DNA from: Sclerurus mexicanus
Lineage: Eukaryota; Chordata; Aves; Passeriformes; Furnariidae
Reading direction: 5' to 3'
Length of the DNA: 64,000 nt
Assembly: GCA_013396755.1 (NCBI GenBank)
Contig: VWZF01003010.1
Coordinates: forward strand, 112,455-176,454
Made by a program: the position numbers and the translations under genes. Every line of letters starts with the position of its first letter. Positions within the stretch are counted from its first letter, which is position 1. A model generated the notes under the pieces. It did not search any database. It saw only the letters and a list, made by a program, of their open reading frames with translations, and was not told the origin of the DNA. Positions 49,270 through 62,269 of the stretch are shown one piece after another.

Positions 49270-49836
49270 TGTCGTGGTTTAACCCCAGCTAGCAACCAAG
49301 CTCCATGCAGTCACTTGCTCCCTCCACTACCAGTGGCATTGGGGAGAGAGTCGGAAGGGTAAAAAAGGTAGAAATCTCATAGGATGAGATAAAGGCAGTT
49401 TAATAGGAAAAGCAAAAGCCAGGAATTCATTCATCACTTTCAGTGGGCAAGCAGGTGTTCAGCCATCTCCAGGCCATCACATACAACAGTTACCTAAGTA
49501 ACCTTTGGAAGTCAGACAGCACCACTCCAAGTGTCCCCCGCTTCCTTCTTCTTCCCCCCAGTTTATATACTGATCATGATGTCATATGATATGGGCTAGC
49601 CCTTTGGTCAGTTGGGGTTACTTATCCTGGCTGTGTCTCATCCCAGCTTCCTATGCACACTCAGTGTTCTCACACAGCAATATGAAAGCCAAAAAAGGCC
49701 TTGACTCTGTGTAATCACTGCTCAGCAACAATAACATCTCTAGATTATCACCCCTGTGTTCAGCACAGATTCAAAATACAGCCACATACTAGCCACTGTG
49801 AAGAAAATTAAGTCTACACCAGTCAAAACCAGCATA
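49270..49836 (-). mobile_element. Solo LTR of an avian endogenous retrovirus
   Basis: The plus strand starts TGTCGTGGTTTAACCCCAGC and ends ...CAAAACCAGCATA. Read on the minus strand this is a classical LTR: U3, a TATATAAA box at 49569-49562 followed by ACTGGGG, an ATTAAA poly(A) signal at 49404-49399, and the GGTTAAACCACGACA 3' end. The flanking pentamers CCATT (49265-49269) and TCATT (49837-49841) differ at one base and look like an aged target-site duplication. No gag, pol or env text adjoins it, so it is a solo LTR left by recombination. I recognise the family from neoavian genomes but cannot name the exact subfamily. Confidence 0.9.
49562..49569 (-). promoter_or_regulatory. LTR TATA box
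   Basis: TATATAAA on the minus strand lies about 130 bases upstream of the LTR's own ATTAAA signal (49404-49399). It would place an RNA start near 49535, directed toward lower coordinates. The box is intact by sequence; activity is unknown. Confidence 0.7.
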
Positions 49837-50689
49837 TCATTCTACTGCCACGTTTTTTAGGTCATGGATATTAACTAGTTTCTGGTCTCTTTTAGTGTCA
49901 CATAGGAAGGTTATAAGCCATGCACCTCTTGAAAAATTATATTGCAAGACTTACAGTCCTACTCTTGGATCATTATTTTCTTGCGTCATTAGTTTTAGAT
50001 CACAAGGTATATATGAAGGCAACAAAGAAATTAAACAAGTCCAGATGATTCAGAAGCATCCCCACAGCAAAGGCCATACTGGAGGGAAGTGCATGCTTAT
50101 GGACTAAGTTGTGCTTTCTTTAGGGCAACATGAAGAACTGCTTAATAAACATATTCCCAAATCTATTTGATTCAAAATCGATGCAGGTTGTCTTACCACC
50201 TTTCTAAGTATATGCCTACTTTTAGGATAGCCCTAGTATTTAAGACAGACACAATTACAAAAAAGTGCTTTAACACGTTCTTTCCACTAACTGGACGTGG
50301 AATCTGATTTGGTAACCCAAACTGCTCAGCAATCTGAACTGGCCTCTTGGTAGAAAAATTCTCAGTGATGCCTACGATTAAGTAAGGTGTCTATGGTAGC
50401 TGATCTGAATGTGTCTTACAGTCATTACAAGAAATGCTCAAAGAGCGTCATACAATGCAGATAACTTATCTAAGGCATACTTATTATCACATATATTTCT
50501 CAGTGTCTGTGGACATCACCTCCAGAATCCCAAAGCTCTATAACAGGATACTGCTAGAATGTTAAGAATCATGCCACTGAAAAATAGATTGAAAGCATTC
50601 ATTCCTGCAGTTTGGCATAAATATTTTTTTTTTTCCCCAATTGGACAAGGTGTTCTGAGGAGCATAAATCCCCTATGTAGTTCAGTGTG
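49837..50689. other. Unique non-coding sequence
   Basis: No gene or recognised repeat. Confidence 0.55.
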
Positions 50690-51900
50690 GTTTGATGCTT
50701 AATTGGTTACTTTCCTGAGCAGTGAATGCCCAACACTTAACTTTTTAACTCATCTCAGGTAAGTTGCCATCAATTTGCAAGGTGATTTAGAATGCAAATA
50801 ATGAATAAAGCTCAATACAATTAGCGCTAGTCTTTTATGAATCAAGCTCCTTTAAAACTTCATCAATACCTGTCTTAAACACTTATTGACCAAAATTTTG
50901 TGGGAGCCTTATTCACAAGGCACTACTGTTCCCAATATGAACCTAGATCATTGGGAAAGGCACAGGAACTGGTTTTTTTATTTTTAAATGATTATCCTTA
51001 CATACATACCGCTTATATCTGGAATAAATAAATACACCCACACATACATGCACAGATGTGAAAAATCTGATTGTCAGATCATTTAAGAAGAGTGCAAAAT
51101 ATCATATTTTTGGATTATTATATTGAAACCATAGTAAAAATTATAAGGGTGAAAAAACCAACTTATAATACACTTTAAAAGTTGGAATTGAATGAGTAAG
51201 CAATAACACAAGAAACAAAATTCTAGTTACCTGCTTGCAAAGCTTTTTTTCATTATAAGAATGAAAGCTGGGATGTTAAAAATCCTACTCTAGTTGAACT
51301 TAGTGTTTTGCCTTTGATTTCATTGGCAGCAAAAATTTACCTCATGGGAAACCAAAAGCGATTTGATTAAGATCTGGCTGACCGACATTCTATGTTAATT
51401 TTATCATCCAAAGGCTGTAACGTTGTCAGTAATGAAAGACATGGCATATCCAGATAACCAATAATCCCAAACTGCAAATTAAAGATATAATGCAGGACTA
51501 TTTAAATTTTAAACAACGTATTTTCAGATTCAGTTTTTAGAAAAAGAATTATGTGCTTTCCTAACTTCCCTGTTGTTGGACAGGAGAGAAAGCTTTCTAA
51601 GTGGCTTTATGCCAATTTAGACAGCTCAGTGTTGAGAGAATCTATGAGAAGCAGGTTAATCCAGATTTTTAGTTGTTTTATTATGTAATATCAACATAAA
51701 ACAGCTGGATCAGGCTTGAACAAGTATTTAAAAACTACAGAAAATTGTTTATTAAGGATTTTTCTTCATTACTCCAGCTTTATGGCAACTTAAAGTCCCT
51801 CTGAAAATAGCAAGTCAATTCAGGTTTAAAGTGTTGTTTGATACAAACTAAGCCAGCCAGCCAGAATCAAATCCAAACCCCTAGCACCTGCTTGCTAAAA
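50690..51900. promoter_or_regulatory. Possible conserved non-coding cluster
   Basis: Complex AT-rich DNA without repeats or open frames. It carries an octamer ATGCAAAT at 50792-50799 joined to AATGAATAAAG, a GCTTAATTGG homeodomain core near 50697-50706, and ACAATTAGCGCTAG near 50818-50831. A second dense patch is near 51300-51480 (AAAAGCGATTTGATTAAG, GACCGACATTC and GTAACGTTGTC, each with an isolated CpG). An (AGCC)3-4 run is at 51850-51862. The enhancer role is inferred from motif density only. Confidence 0.3.
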
Positions 51901-51911
51901 TGGTGTCAATT

Positions 51912-51933
51912 AAAAAAAAAAAAAAAAAAAAAA
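51912..51933. repeat. A22 homopolymer
   Basis: A run of 22 consecutive A residues. It could be the tail of a retroposed sequence on the plus strand, but the 100 bases before it show no recognisable mRNA or SINE and no target-site duplication was found. Confidence 0.95.
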
Positions 51934-54900
51934 GAAAGGCTACCATTAACACTTTTATAAGAAAAAAATACATTAAGTGTTAAATCCAGATGTTTTATTG
52001 CTTCTTCAAATTTAGCTTTATTTATGGGCTTCTGTGTCTGTTGCATAGAAAGGTAATTAAATATTTGCCCTTATAAAGCAGTTATATTTTCTAAAATATC
52101 AATACGTGGAGGACACCTCAATAAAAATACAAATTTTGATTTATCTCTATTTTGCAAATTTTATAAATGTCATTAATTTATTTATTTTAAAACTATTGAA
52201 AAATTTTAGAAAGAAAAAATATAAATTTTATGTTTATATTTTCCTAAATAAACCATTGCTTGCTTTGAGAAAATTATTTTTCAGCCTTGTCAGCATAACA
52301 GAAATTTGTTTCCTAATGCAGCAATGACATTTTCCTTGATGTTATGGAACTGCTACTGCATTAAAACCAAAACAAACAGCACGGCTGCCCCCAACTTATC
52401 TGTACTTAAAAACTTACTCTAACTTCATTTTTTGGCCCCAGGATCTCTCAGCCCTCTGTATGTTGTATGCTATTTAATATGTGTCAAATAAAAGGAATTC
52501 ACAAGTCATCTCCATAGCTTGTCGTATGTGCAATCTAATTTGATGTACATATAGTAGCAGAGTATCCTGTAGCAAGAAGAAAACTTTTGACCTTTCCTGC
52601 TTTTGGAGAACACATAGAGTTGGGGATTCATACAAATTGTTCTGGGTATACATGACATGATGTACGGTGCTAGAAATAATCCTTACTGCGGCAATCAGGA
52701 TGCTTTCATCAGTCAGTGGACACAGACTGACTGACCTTAACTAACCCAGTTGTTTAAGGGCAATACATGACCCAAAAATGAACTTCTCTGCTATGAGAGG
52801 AACTAGTCTGCATGTGAAAAGGTTTGCTTTAGCTGTGTTTGGTTTCTGTTCAGACGTTCAGGTCAGCTTTTATTTTATCTGCACCCATTCAATCGTTAAT
52901 ATGAATTATACTCTAGTTCTAAAAGTAGGAACAAACTTAATCTAATTGGTTTGTACTAATTTGGTTGTGCTGGATACATGAATTACCTATTACTATTATA
53001 CTTATATGGTCAACAATTCTTATGAAGAACAGAAGCATTCAAACTGCACTTATTTGGTGAAAAATAAGTGTTGCTCAGCAGAGGCTATTTCACCCACTCA
53101 CCCCATGATTAAAAACTTGCTGGTTAAAGATTTAAATGGGTTTAAGATTGGCATGGTGTCACCATTGTGCAAATCCTTTGTTAAATATTAAATAATAGAA
53201 AAATGTCTTAGGGTCACACAGTGTGTGATTTATGTGACAAAGCCCTTATGGGTTGTGTTTGTCAAAGGCAGCTCATAATTCTAGATTGTTTCACTGAATA
53301 GCAAAGAATATTTTTGTTGTGGTGGTGGGTGGAAAGAGATTTGTTTTCTCACTGTATTCGGTGTGGTAAAGATTTCTCTCTTTCTTCAGACACCTTTCAC
53401 ATGAAGAAGTCAAGCCCTGGGGCTAAGCAGAAGAGCTGGGGTGGGATGGGTGCCCCTCCCTTGCATTAAACCACTGCTGATAACGGCTTTTTGATATATG
53501 CTTGGTCAGGGACTCAATTAGATTGTCAAATAAAAGTAATAAAAATATGTCATTTTTTAAAATATTTTTTTATGTGTATAACAGTCAGAAGCTCTTTAAA
53601 ATCTGAAGACTGTAGGCCATGTGGACTTTTTGAAAGACTTGCATTCGTGTATAACTTCACATCATCTCAGAATTATTCTTCTGGGACTTTCTAAACAATT
53701 GTGTCTATATAAATCCCTATTGCTTTGTTAAAAAATATATATGTATATAAAAAGTAGGTAGTAATTTCCTTCCTCCACCCCCTCAAAAATATATATATAA
53801 GTTACAGCCAGAAATTATTGCTTGCATTCTGTACTCTAGGAAATACAAAGGCAAATTCAAAAAAGACCTTGTCTCCTTTCTTTCTCTAAAACACAATTTA
53901 TTGCTTTAAATCATAAAAATAAAACAGTCAAATGTTGCATAAGAGACCCTCAGCAGAAATAAAAGAAAAGAAAAGGCAAAACTGAACTTCCCATAAACCC
54001 AAATCCCATACAGCACAGCTTTCTACAAGACCATAATTAAATAATCCCTGAAGGACTTGTGGAGGAGGGGATAAGAATACATAAACTTTCCAACATGATG
54101 AAAGAAAAGACTCTGTTATTATTATTTCATTTTATTTTTAAGAAGGAAAGAACTAAAACCAATATACTTAAGGTGGTATACATGGGAAAACTACTCCATG
54201 ATGAGTAAGTATTCATAGAAGTCTCAGCCTTGACACACAATAAAACAGAAATTAGAAGATGTCTTTGTAATTTGAAGTAGATTGAGGCATTGTTTTAAAA
54301 AGTGCACATCTTCAGCATCAAACAAAGGCCTTCAGCTCTGTAACAGATAGAACTGTTACTGCTGTTCCTAAGCATTTCTTTAACACTTTTTTCCTCTAGT
54401 CTGAGATCTGAGATGACATGGTAGAAACTTCCAGCAGGAGGTTCTTCACTGGATGGGAACTTTTTTTGTTAAAACAGGAGGGGAGTCACATACCTGTGCA
54501 AAGCCACCCATGTAGACAGGTGATTAGGTAGAAAGAGTGATCAGGAATAACTTCTGCAATAATTTTACTTTCTCAAATTAAAACAAGAAATACCAGTGTA
54601 ACATGTTAGTCTGAGATTTTTTTATTATCTTTTGTAATTTTTCTTCAGGAAGGTTCACTTTTGATGAAATGGTTTTCCTCAGACAGAAAAATACCTTATT
54701 GGGAAAACATATCAAGCATGTCTCAGATTCTGGTATTCTGCAAAGTAAAATGCTGAGAGAGCCTCCTATCTGCTAAGCCTCAAACTATGGGAATGATCCC
54801 TCCTCACAGAGGTGACACTGAAGTATCTGATAATCTGTAAATACCAGAAACCATTAGAACATCTGAAAAGGTATGTCAAAGGAAGTCTAACCGAGTAACA

Positions 54901-55779
54901 TCTAGTTTTTGGCAATTCTTAATGCACAAGATTAAGAATACCACTTTTTGGAGAAGGAGGATGACTGTCTCATTTGAATTGAAACCCCATTAAGGACTTC
55001 TCTGTTATTGATTTAGGACTAGAGGAGAATATGGACCTGTGTCATGGTTCTGCTTACAAATAGTTCCTGTAAGAATCCCCAGTAAAGGAAGGACTGATGA
55101 TTAATTGTACAGATGTCTAATGAGCAAAAAGTTGCTTTCCAGTGCTATTTGTCAGTATAAAATTGCAAAAGTTATTACATATAAAATGAAGCTTGACTCC
55201 ACCATTTATTACGGCAGGAAAGATTCAGGTTTAGCTTTGTCTGTCAAGCATCACAATTTCATTAACATCTTGCCTGGATCTTCTAATACAATGATAAATC
55301 CATTTGTATGTTTCCCATCTGTGTCTAAAATTATATTGATAAAACTGCTTATGGTTTCATTGACTGGTACTACCTAAATTTATAAGTTGGTCAGTCAAAG
55401 GTGGAAAGTTGGAAAGGGACAAAGACAATGGAAATACATTATGTTTAGATTAAGGACCTCAGGATGTTACAGAGCAATTTTCTTATGGGAATACCTTGAA
55501 TTGAGATACCTTCTTCATGAAATGCCCAAAGTTCCAACATTTGTAGGGTTGACTGATACCAATCACTCATTTTGCCTTTCTGCTGAATCATCTCAGACCA
55601 TACCAGGCCTAGAGGGCATTCAGAATTATTGGAGTGAAGGTGTGGTGAAATCCATAAGTCTTCAAGCCACAAATAAGAAGCTGAATTCTCTATGTTCTTT
55701 CTTTGATCTGGTTCCCAGCACCAATTTGCCCAGCTCTGATATCACGAGAACTGTCTGTGAACACAAGGAACAGGAATAG
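51934..55779. other. Unique AT-rich sequence, a few conserved-looking patches
   Basis: No recognised gene. Patches at about 52350-52560 and 53200-53290 (GTGTGTGATTTATGTGACAAAG-type text) are complex and enhancer-like but weakly supported. AT microsatellite-like runs (ATATATATGTATATA and AAAATATATATATAAG) occur at about 53733-53750 and 53787-53801. The plus frame at 55387-55779 (130 codons) is unrecognised and abuts the LTR. Confidence 0.45.
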
Positions 55780-56450
55780 TGTGATAGTTTTCAAACAATT
55801 ATAGAAATTTAAAGGTAAACTGGTGAGAGACAGGAACCCAGCTCAAGAGAGATTACAATTCAGTTACAATTTACTAAAAAAATTGCAATAAATACAATGA
55901 TACAGAGGAAAACTGTTTTTAACCCACAAAACCAGATGTATAACTCAGCACAGTGGGGCACAAACAGAAAGCCCCTATGCTAAGCACCACATAGTCCCTC
56001 AGGCTGCAAAGTAAAAGGAAAGGAAACCTGTTGGTCAGCATGATGGTTGCAGTCTGGTTGAAAGTGGCAATCACAGTCTGGTTGAAAGTGGCAATCACAG
56101 TCCGGTTGAGGTTCTGATCCTCCTCTGGATCTGATGAGTGGTACCAGAAGTCCCAAAACACAAAGATTATATATGCTCAGGTTCAGGTGGGAATGCCCGG
56201 TACCTCCCCCAGTGCTGGGTGTTTCACAGTGGGTGATTTGACTCTGTCAGTTATGGGATATTTTTGGAATCTTTAGATGGTCTAGGTCATTGCAAGTGCC
56301 TATTGTGCCAGTCCATTTAGGCCATTAGCAGACACGATCCCTCAGACTGGGTGTGAAGGTGCTGATGCCTCCCTGGAGGGGACTTATCACAGCTGAGTCA
56401 CTGGTATAATGACAAAGAAACACTCCCTTGCCTCACAGCGTTCTTTAACA
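55780..56450 (-). mobile_element. Probable solo LTR with internal 24-bp repeats
   Basis: Read on the minus strand the segment begins TGTTAAAGAACGC (56450 downward) and carries a TATATAAT box at 56173-56166 within GAGCATATATAATC. It ends in U5-like text (TCTCTCTTGAGCTGGGTTCC, complement near 55834-55853) and ...CTATCACA at 55780. TG...CA ends and a central TATA box are the LTR hallmarks. The order of blocks matches an avian LTR that I recall. The suspected boundaries show no matching target-site duplication, and the element may extend to about 56660, so ends are provisional. No internal retroviral genes are seen. Confidence 0.5.
56051..56110. repeat. 24-bp tandem repeat, 2.5 copies
   Basis: The unit starting AGTCTGGTTGAAAGTGG is repeated perfectly at 56051-56074 and 56075-56098, with a 12-base partial third copy at 56099-56110 (one C for T change). 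It lies just downstream of the TATA box of the probable LTR and makes the minus-strand translation repeat an 8-residue unit. Confidence 0.95.
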
Positions 56451-59400
56451 CCCCTATTGTAGCCTGAGGGGTCAGGTGTGCCCTGGGCAGCTGCTGCAAA
56501 CTAGCCATTATTAGCAGTTCATAAGAAATTACATAGACAGTGTAGAATACACAGTTTTGGTTATACCCACATAGTGATAAACTGCTCCTGGCACCTGTTA
56601 CTAGGACACTTACCCTTTCCTTTTCAACACTGTGTGAAATCTCAGTAAAATGTAGAGTGATCATAAAATGAAAGCCAGGGAAAAAAATTAATCAGAGAGC
56701 AGTAAATATGGGCCATCTTTCAGGATCCAAGATGACTTCATAGGAATGGAAAAGTAAATGAAACCTTTGAAACTATTCTGACCTTAATAATTGAAAGTGC
56801 AGTAAATCCAAATCAGACTCTGTGGATAGTTGAGTTTTTTCCTGATCCTTTACAGTATGTTTGACTACCCCAGTGGTTCCAGTTTTACCCTCAGCTAAAG
56901 TAGGTTTAATTTTAGCATTTTTAATTTAAAATAAGTTATTTCTGGAGGTATATTGATGCAGCTACCAGTGGGGGAGAAAAAAATCACACAGCAAACTGAG
57001 AAACATACTGAAAATAAGTATTTGTTCCTTTGGTATAACCGGGCCACTTTGTTTAAGCATGATATGGTTATATTGCACAGTGTTTGACCTGGAATGAAAA
57101 TGAATACAATTCATCTCCAAATTAAATGCAGTACCATATGTGTTGTCAATTTATCAGTACATCAACAAAATTGAAGTGTTGAATGGAAGTGGATTGGTGG
57201 CTGTATGTGGTGTAAGAGTCAGCAAAAATTGCAGTTAGCTGACTCAGCCAACTGCTTTTTGACACATCTCTATCTTTAGAATTATTGACACATCTCTAGT
57301 CATATGGAACTGATATTTAAATGTTACCCTACAGCCAGACACACGTAATGGCTACAGAATTCTCCCCTCTGGGTAGGCTGAGGGATTTGTATTATGACAA
57401 AAACTGTGTTCTCCCTCCCTGTAAGGTCTGAAAGAAATTGTAGTGAATCCTCAATGTTCATTGGCAGATTAATTTCAATGAATTGTCTGAAGTCTTAATA
57501 AAGTACCTATTTTGTATTACGTCATCATGAAGGTATCTATTTACTCTCAGTTTAGCATCTTCTACCCACCTCTTAATTATGCTATTTTGTCAGGGAAAGG
57601 GAAGAGACAAGGATAAAATGTCTTTGTTAAATATTCCATGCTTAACATTATGTTATGCTATAGCAACTTATGCTCCATGAATTGATGAGAGTAAGAAAAA
57701 GAGCAGTGCAATATAGTTTAAAAAAAAATAAATTAAAAAATCCATAAGGTGAAAGAGGTATGAAGAAGACCATTATAAACCGAGACAAACTTGGCAACTT
57801 CCCTGTGCTGACATCTTTAACTATCCCATCACTCCCCTCCTCCTCCTCCCCCCAACAAATGCAGAAGAAACACAGGCATCTAGGACCAGATATCTCAAGA
57901 TGTTAGATACCTAAGTTTTTAAATCTGACCCATAACTCCCACTATTGTATTTCCTTTTCAAATTCATTTTATAGAAGCCATGACTCCCTCAGAACCTGCT
58001 TACTTGTTTCATAAAGGCCACTTAGAGACCCCATGTAACTCTAGTGACTCACCACAGTGCCTTTTCAAGGCAGAAAAATTATGATACACTGCTTGTATAT
58101 ATAACACAGTTCCACATTACTGATTTTAGATTTAATTTTCTTGGCTAGGACTGAGTTATTGGATGGACATCATGGTATGCCAAATGTACAAATTGCCTTG
58201 CAGTGCAAGAGTCTGTGAAGAATCCTGACTGAAGCTTCTACAATAGCATGAAATTTTGGGGACCTGCCAACCAATGCAAAGATGTTCAAGGCGATATATA
58301 AATATGTTGAAAATTGTACTGTGGGAAGAAGCTCTAGTAAAAGGGGCAAAAGACACACAACAATATCCTTGGAGAAACCAGAGCTGAAAATTATATTGGT
58401 ATGTATATTCACAATCTACCAGAAGACTCACTCATATGCCCTTCAGGTCTTTATCTGTTGTAAGCTAAGGTAACTGAGTTATTGTTAGTTAATTGTAGTC
58501 TCCAGAAAAAGGAAATTTTTCCTTCCTGCTCAAAACATTACTTTGGAATTAAAGAAAATGCATTCACCTAGTAAAGAACAATGTATACATAAAAAAGAGC
58601 AGAATGTAGATAACCCTGCTGAAAGTGTAGCTGGTTGACAGAAAATACACTGTGCTTGTTAAGGAATTTCCGTACAAAGCTCCATCTTCAGCAGATATAA
58701 GTTTTACCAGCTTTACAAATTTATGTTGAAATAAACCCCAAGAAAAGGCACTAAGTTAATTAAAAAGTGGCAATTTTATTTGCAAACTTATAGAAAAAAA
58801 GAATCTTTTAGGTTCACAGCATTGAATAACATCAGCAAAAATTTCAAATAGATTTTTTGTTTTATTTCATACTCTTGAATCTAGTCTATAAAATCAAATT
58901 TGGGGGATTTTGTTCTGCCCTATGGGCCTGAGGTTGGTCATCTACTTGTGTAAACCAGAGGAAAAACAATGTTAATGTGAATTAGTTGAAGACTGGGCCT
59001 AAAACTTCAGCTCTCAGCTTCTTTGATATGACAAATCACATGTCATTTTTCAGTACCATGATTTTTTCTGTAAACTATTGCAGAGGAAATATTTACATTA
59101 AGGTATTTAGTTTAATATCACACTTTTAGTCTAGGTTAATGGAAATAATGTGTTCCCTTACTGAAATGTATATGTGACTTTTATACTAATGAAATAAAGA
59201 GACTTACATGCACTAATTACAGTAAGGAGTATTGCACAGGTAGCTGAGATACAAGCTCTGCTACTCAGATCAGCCAAAAGTTGCTTGCACTTGATCTGCC
59301 ACACTGTCAAGTAACTGCTGTACAAGTGCTCTGCGAGGTGAGCAGAGATGAGACACTGCAGTAAAGAATTAAACCTTCATCTCGAAAACCCCAGACACAG

Positions 59401-62212
59401 GTCACTGGAAAATCTTAAGTACCACAATCCAGATATAGCATAAACAGTGAGAGTTATTAATATACATGTTATTTTTCATTTAAAAAACATGCCTTGATAA
59501 CTCTGTGGACATAAAAATTAATAATTATGACACTTCTCAACCCTCATATTTTAAAGGATATTGGTAATTTTTCATTTATTTTACATTTTTTTACCTTTTT
59601 TTAAAGCCAATATAATATTAATGGCATGTTTTTAAACCTTGTTCTGTTATCCTGTGAATACAAGATCTGGAATAAAATCATTACATTGAAACACAGGAAA
59701 ATCTCCCTTCCATAGGTAAAACATAAGAACAAGAAAAAGACATAATTCTTCCTATGTTTTACCATCCCACTTTTCTGAAATCAGTCCATCTTAGCCAATA
59801 ACTGTGTCTTCATTTGTAATAGTTCTGATATTTTTTTTTTTTTTCCCTTAGTCATATTGGGAACTGATCTGAACATCACTAGCAACCAGAACGACTTGTG
59901 CTTCTGAATATATTCACCACATAGATAGTTTTGTTTGTCTAAATCTCATACCTACTCATTTTGTTTGCTGCTGTCTAGTTTCTGTATTGTCAGAAACAAC
60001 AAATTGTTTTCTGTGCACCTTTCACATGCCACCCATGATTTTGCAGAGAAATGTAAGATTCTTCTGCCTCATCTCTTTTATGGGTTGAACAGCCTTAGTC
60101 TAGCTTTCCAGATACAGAAGTCTTTGATTTCCCTTGTCATTCTTCCCTGTACACTCTTCCTTGTTCTTCTGAATGCTAAATATTCCAAGATCTACTAAAA
60201 AATACATGCATACTTTTATATAATAAAATTAACTTTATAGGATCTTTTCCAAGACTTCAGGAGGATTTTTTTTCTCAAATAATGCTGCATTAAGATAAAC
60301 ATTATCATATTCATTAACTGTTTGATTTCTTTTTCATTTGTATAATTGAAGAGATCTAATTAGGTTTCAGAATACTGATAACGCACAGATCATGCTATAA
60401 TTTGTAATGTAGCTGGACAACTGCTAGAAATTAGGATTGGTCTAAAAATAACAAAAGACACAAACCTTCAGGATTATGCAAATGAGACAAAATTTGAAAA
60501 TCATGTCCAAGTGATGCCAGGTGGAGTACAAGAGATAAACTGAAGAGTAAAAGTGATATCCAAGCAGAATAAGAAATTTGAAAAGTGAGAAGTGATAATG
60601 CCAAAAGGTGATGGGTGATGAACAAAATTCTGTGGTGCTATACAGAAGTGTAAAAGCATGACCGTGATTTTAGTCAGCATGTATGGGGGCATTATACCTC
60701 TGATGTATAGAGGCAAAAGTGCCACTTTTTGTGCACTAATGCAACCCTTACTAAAAGCAGTTTGCTCACCTTTGTGCACTTCATTACCAGGGGGATCCTG
60801 AATCATGAAGGAAATTCAGCTAGAGAGTTAACAGTAAAGAAAAACAAAGGCTGTCTAAAACATGCGTAAACTGAGATGCAGGGAGAGTTAGCGTGACAAC
60901 CATCTACTAATTCCTGATGGCAATGTTAGCACACAGAAGAGAAAGATCAGCTCAGGATGGTTCAGACTTCTTGGTAATAGGATCCATACAGTTGCACCAT
61001 AATATCATAAGGCAAATCACCTGTAATAGTTGCAAAGCAGACTGGTTCAAACACCAGCAAATGTGGTCTCAGAAACAATGCTGCAGTGGCATGAAAATAT
61101 GTATTCCTACTTTACCTTCTGTATTATTATCCACAGTCTGCCTCCTTCACATAAAAAATAAATAGGCTCCATATCTCAGAACAAATGGATCCCAGATTTT
61201 TCACAAGGATTGAGGTAGTTCACTGAAAAGCTCTCATTTCCCTTCTACAGAAAAAAAAAAAAATTGGAGGGTGCACATGACAAACTGAGGTCCTCTTTAT
61301 TTTCTTGCCCATTGTCATCTGAAGTAAATCATCTCAGTAGGGAAGCAAACTGGGAGTCTAATATTCTGTCTAGAATCAGATTTCTACCTGGGCCTGATAA
61401 ACTTGCTCACTCTTCCAGCATCCACTCAGTGTCAGCTCTCAGGAGTCAACTACGAAATTGCCTCCTTGACATAAGGCAGCAATATGCTACCAAAGTCTTC
61501 TCTGCAGAGCTACTGACACAACTTTCATTTTGAAATGGTTCCTGGAGATTGTACCTCAAAGCACCTGGAGGTAGAAAGAGGGTTAACATTTAAATGGCTA
61601 TAACATTCTAGTTTTATAGAAATACCACCTAATGTATCTTTCTCCATTCCCTCTTGCCTACCAAGCTGTATCTTTTCTCTGCTGAGATATGTTATAGAGA
61701 ATTTTACCAGAGGGAGAAGTTTGTAGTGTCAATAGCCAATCTAATAATCTCCTGCCTTGAATCTTTTCACAATCAGTTTTCAGGACCCTATGCAGAACAA
61801 AACCCTGTAGCTGGTCCTCAATTCCTTTCCCCGTATGTCCACTCATCACCGTATTTCACTTTTGTAGCAGAGACACAGGAAAAATGACAGCCATGGAGGC
61901 AGAGGGGTATCAACTGCTGTGGATAAATCAATTCATCGCAAAAAACCCCTGCACACACAAAAAGAAAAAAACAACAACAAAAAAAACCCCACACAATTCT
62001 GCCATGAAACTTAATCACTAAAGGTCATGTCGGGGAGTGAGGAACAGATTAAATTAGCATAGTATTAGATATGGAAAATGATTTCTGTCAAAATCATCTT
62101 TACCACAATTATAATATGTTAATTACGTATTTCATTAAGGAAGTTGATTATGGTTCACAGATGAAATCATGCAGACGAAGACACCTGGAAGGAAGCACTA
62201 GAGCCTGAAGCC
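56451..62212. other. Unique AT-rich non-coding sequence
   Basis: No gene or recognised transposon. Simple features are a CTCCTCCTCCTCCCCCC tract near 57836-57854, a T15 run near 59830-59844 and an A13 run near 61251-61263. Open frames (for example minus 58156-58431 and plus 59935-60198) are short and unrecognised. Confidence 0.5.
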
Positions 62213-62269
62213 TCTTCTCTCCCTCTCTCTCTCCTACACACACGCACATGCACGCACACACACACGCAA
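62213..62269. repeat. (CT)n then (CA)n-like microsatellite
   Basis: A CTCTCTCCCTCTCTCTCTCC run passes into ACACACACGCACATGCACGCACACACACACG. It is a compound, interrupted dinucleotide repeat. Confidence 0.92.

Noticed and set aside
55387..55779. 130-codon plus-strand frame ending at the probable LTR
   Set aside because: No recognised domain; on the strand opposite to the LTR and without retroviral motifs, so not called as gag, pol or env.
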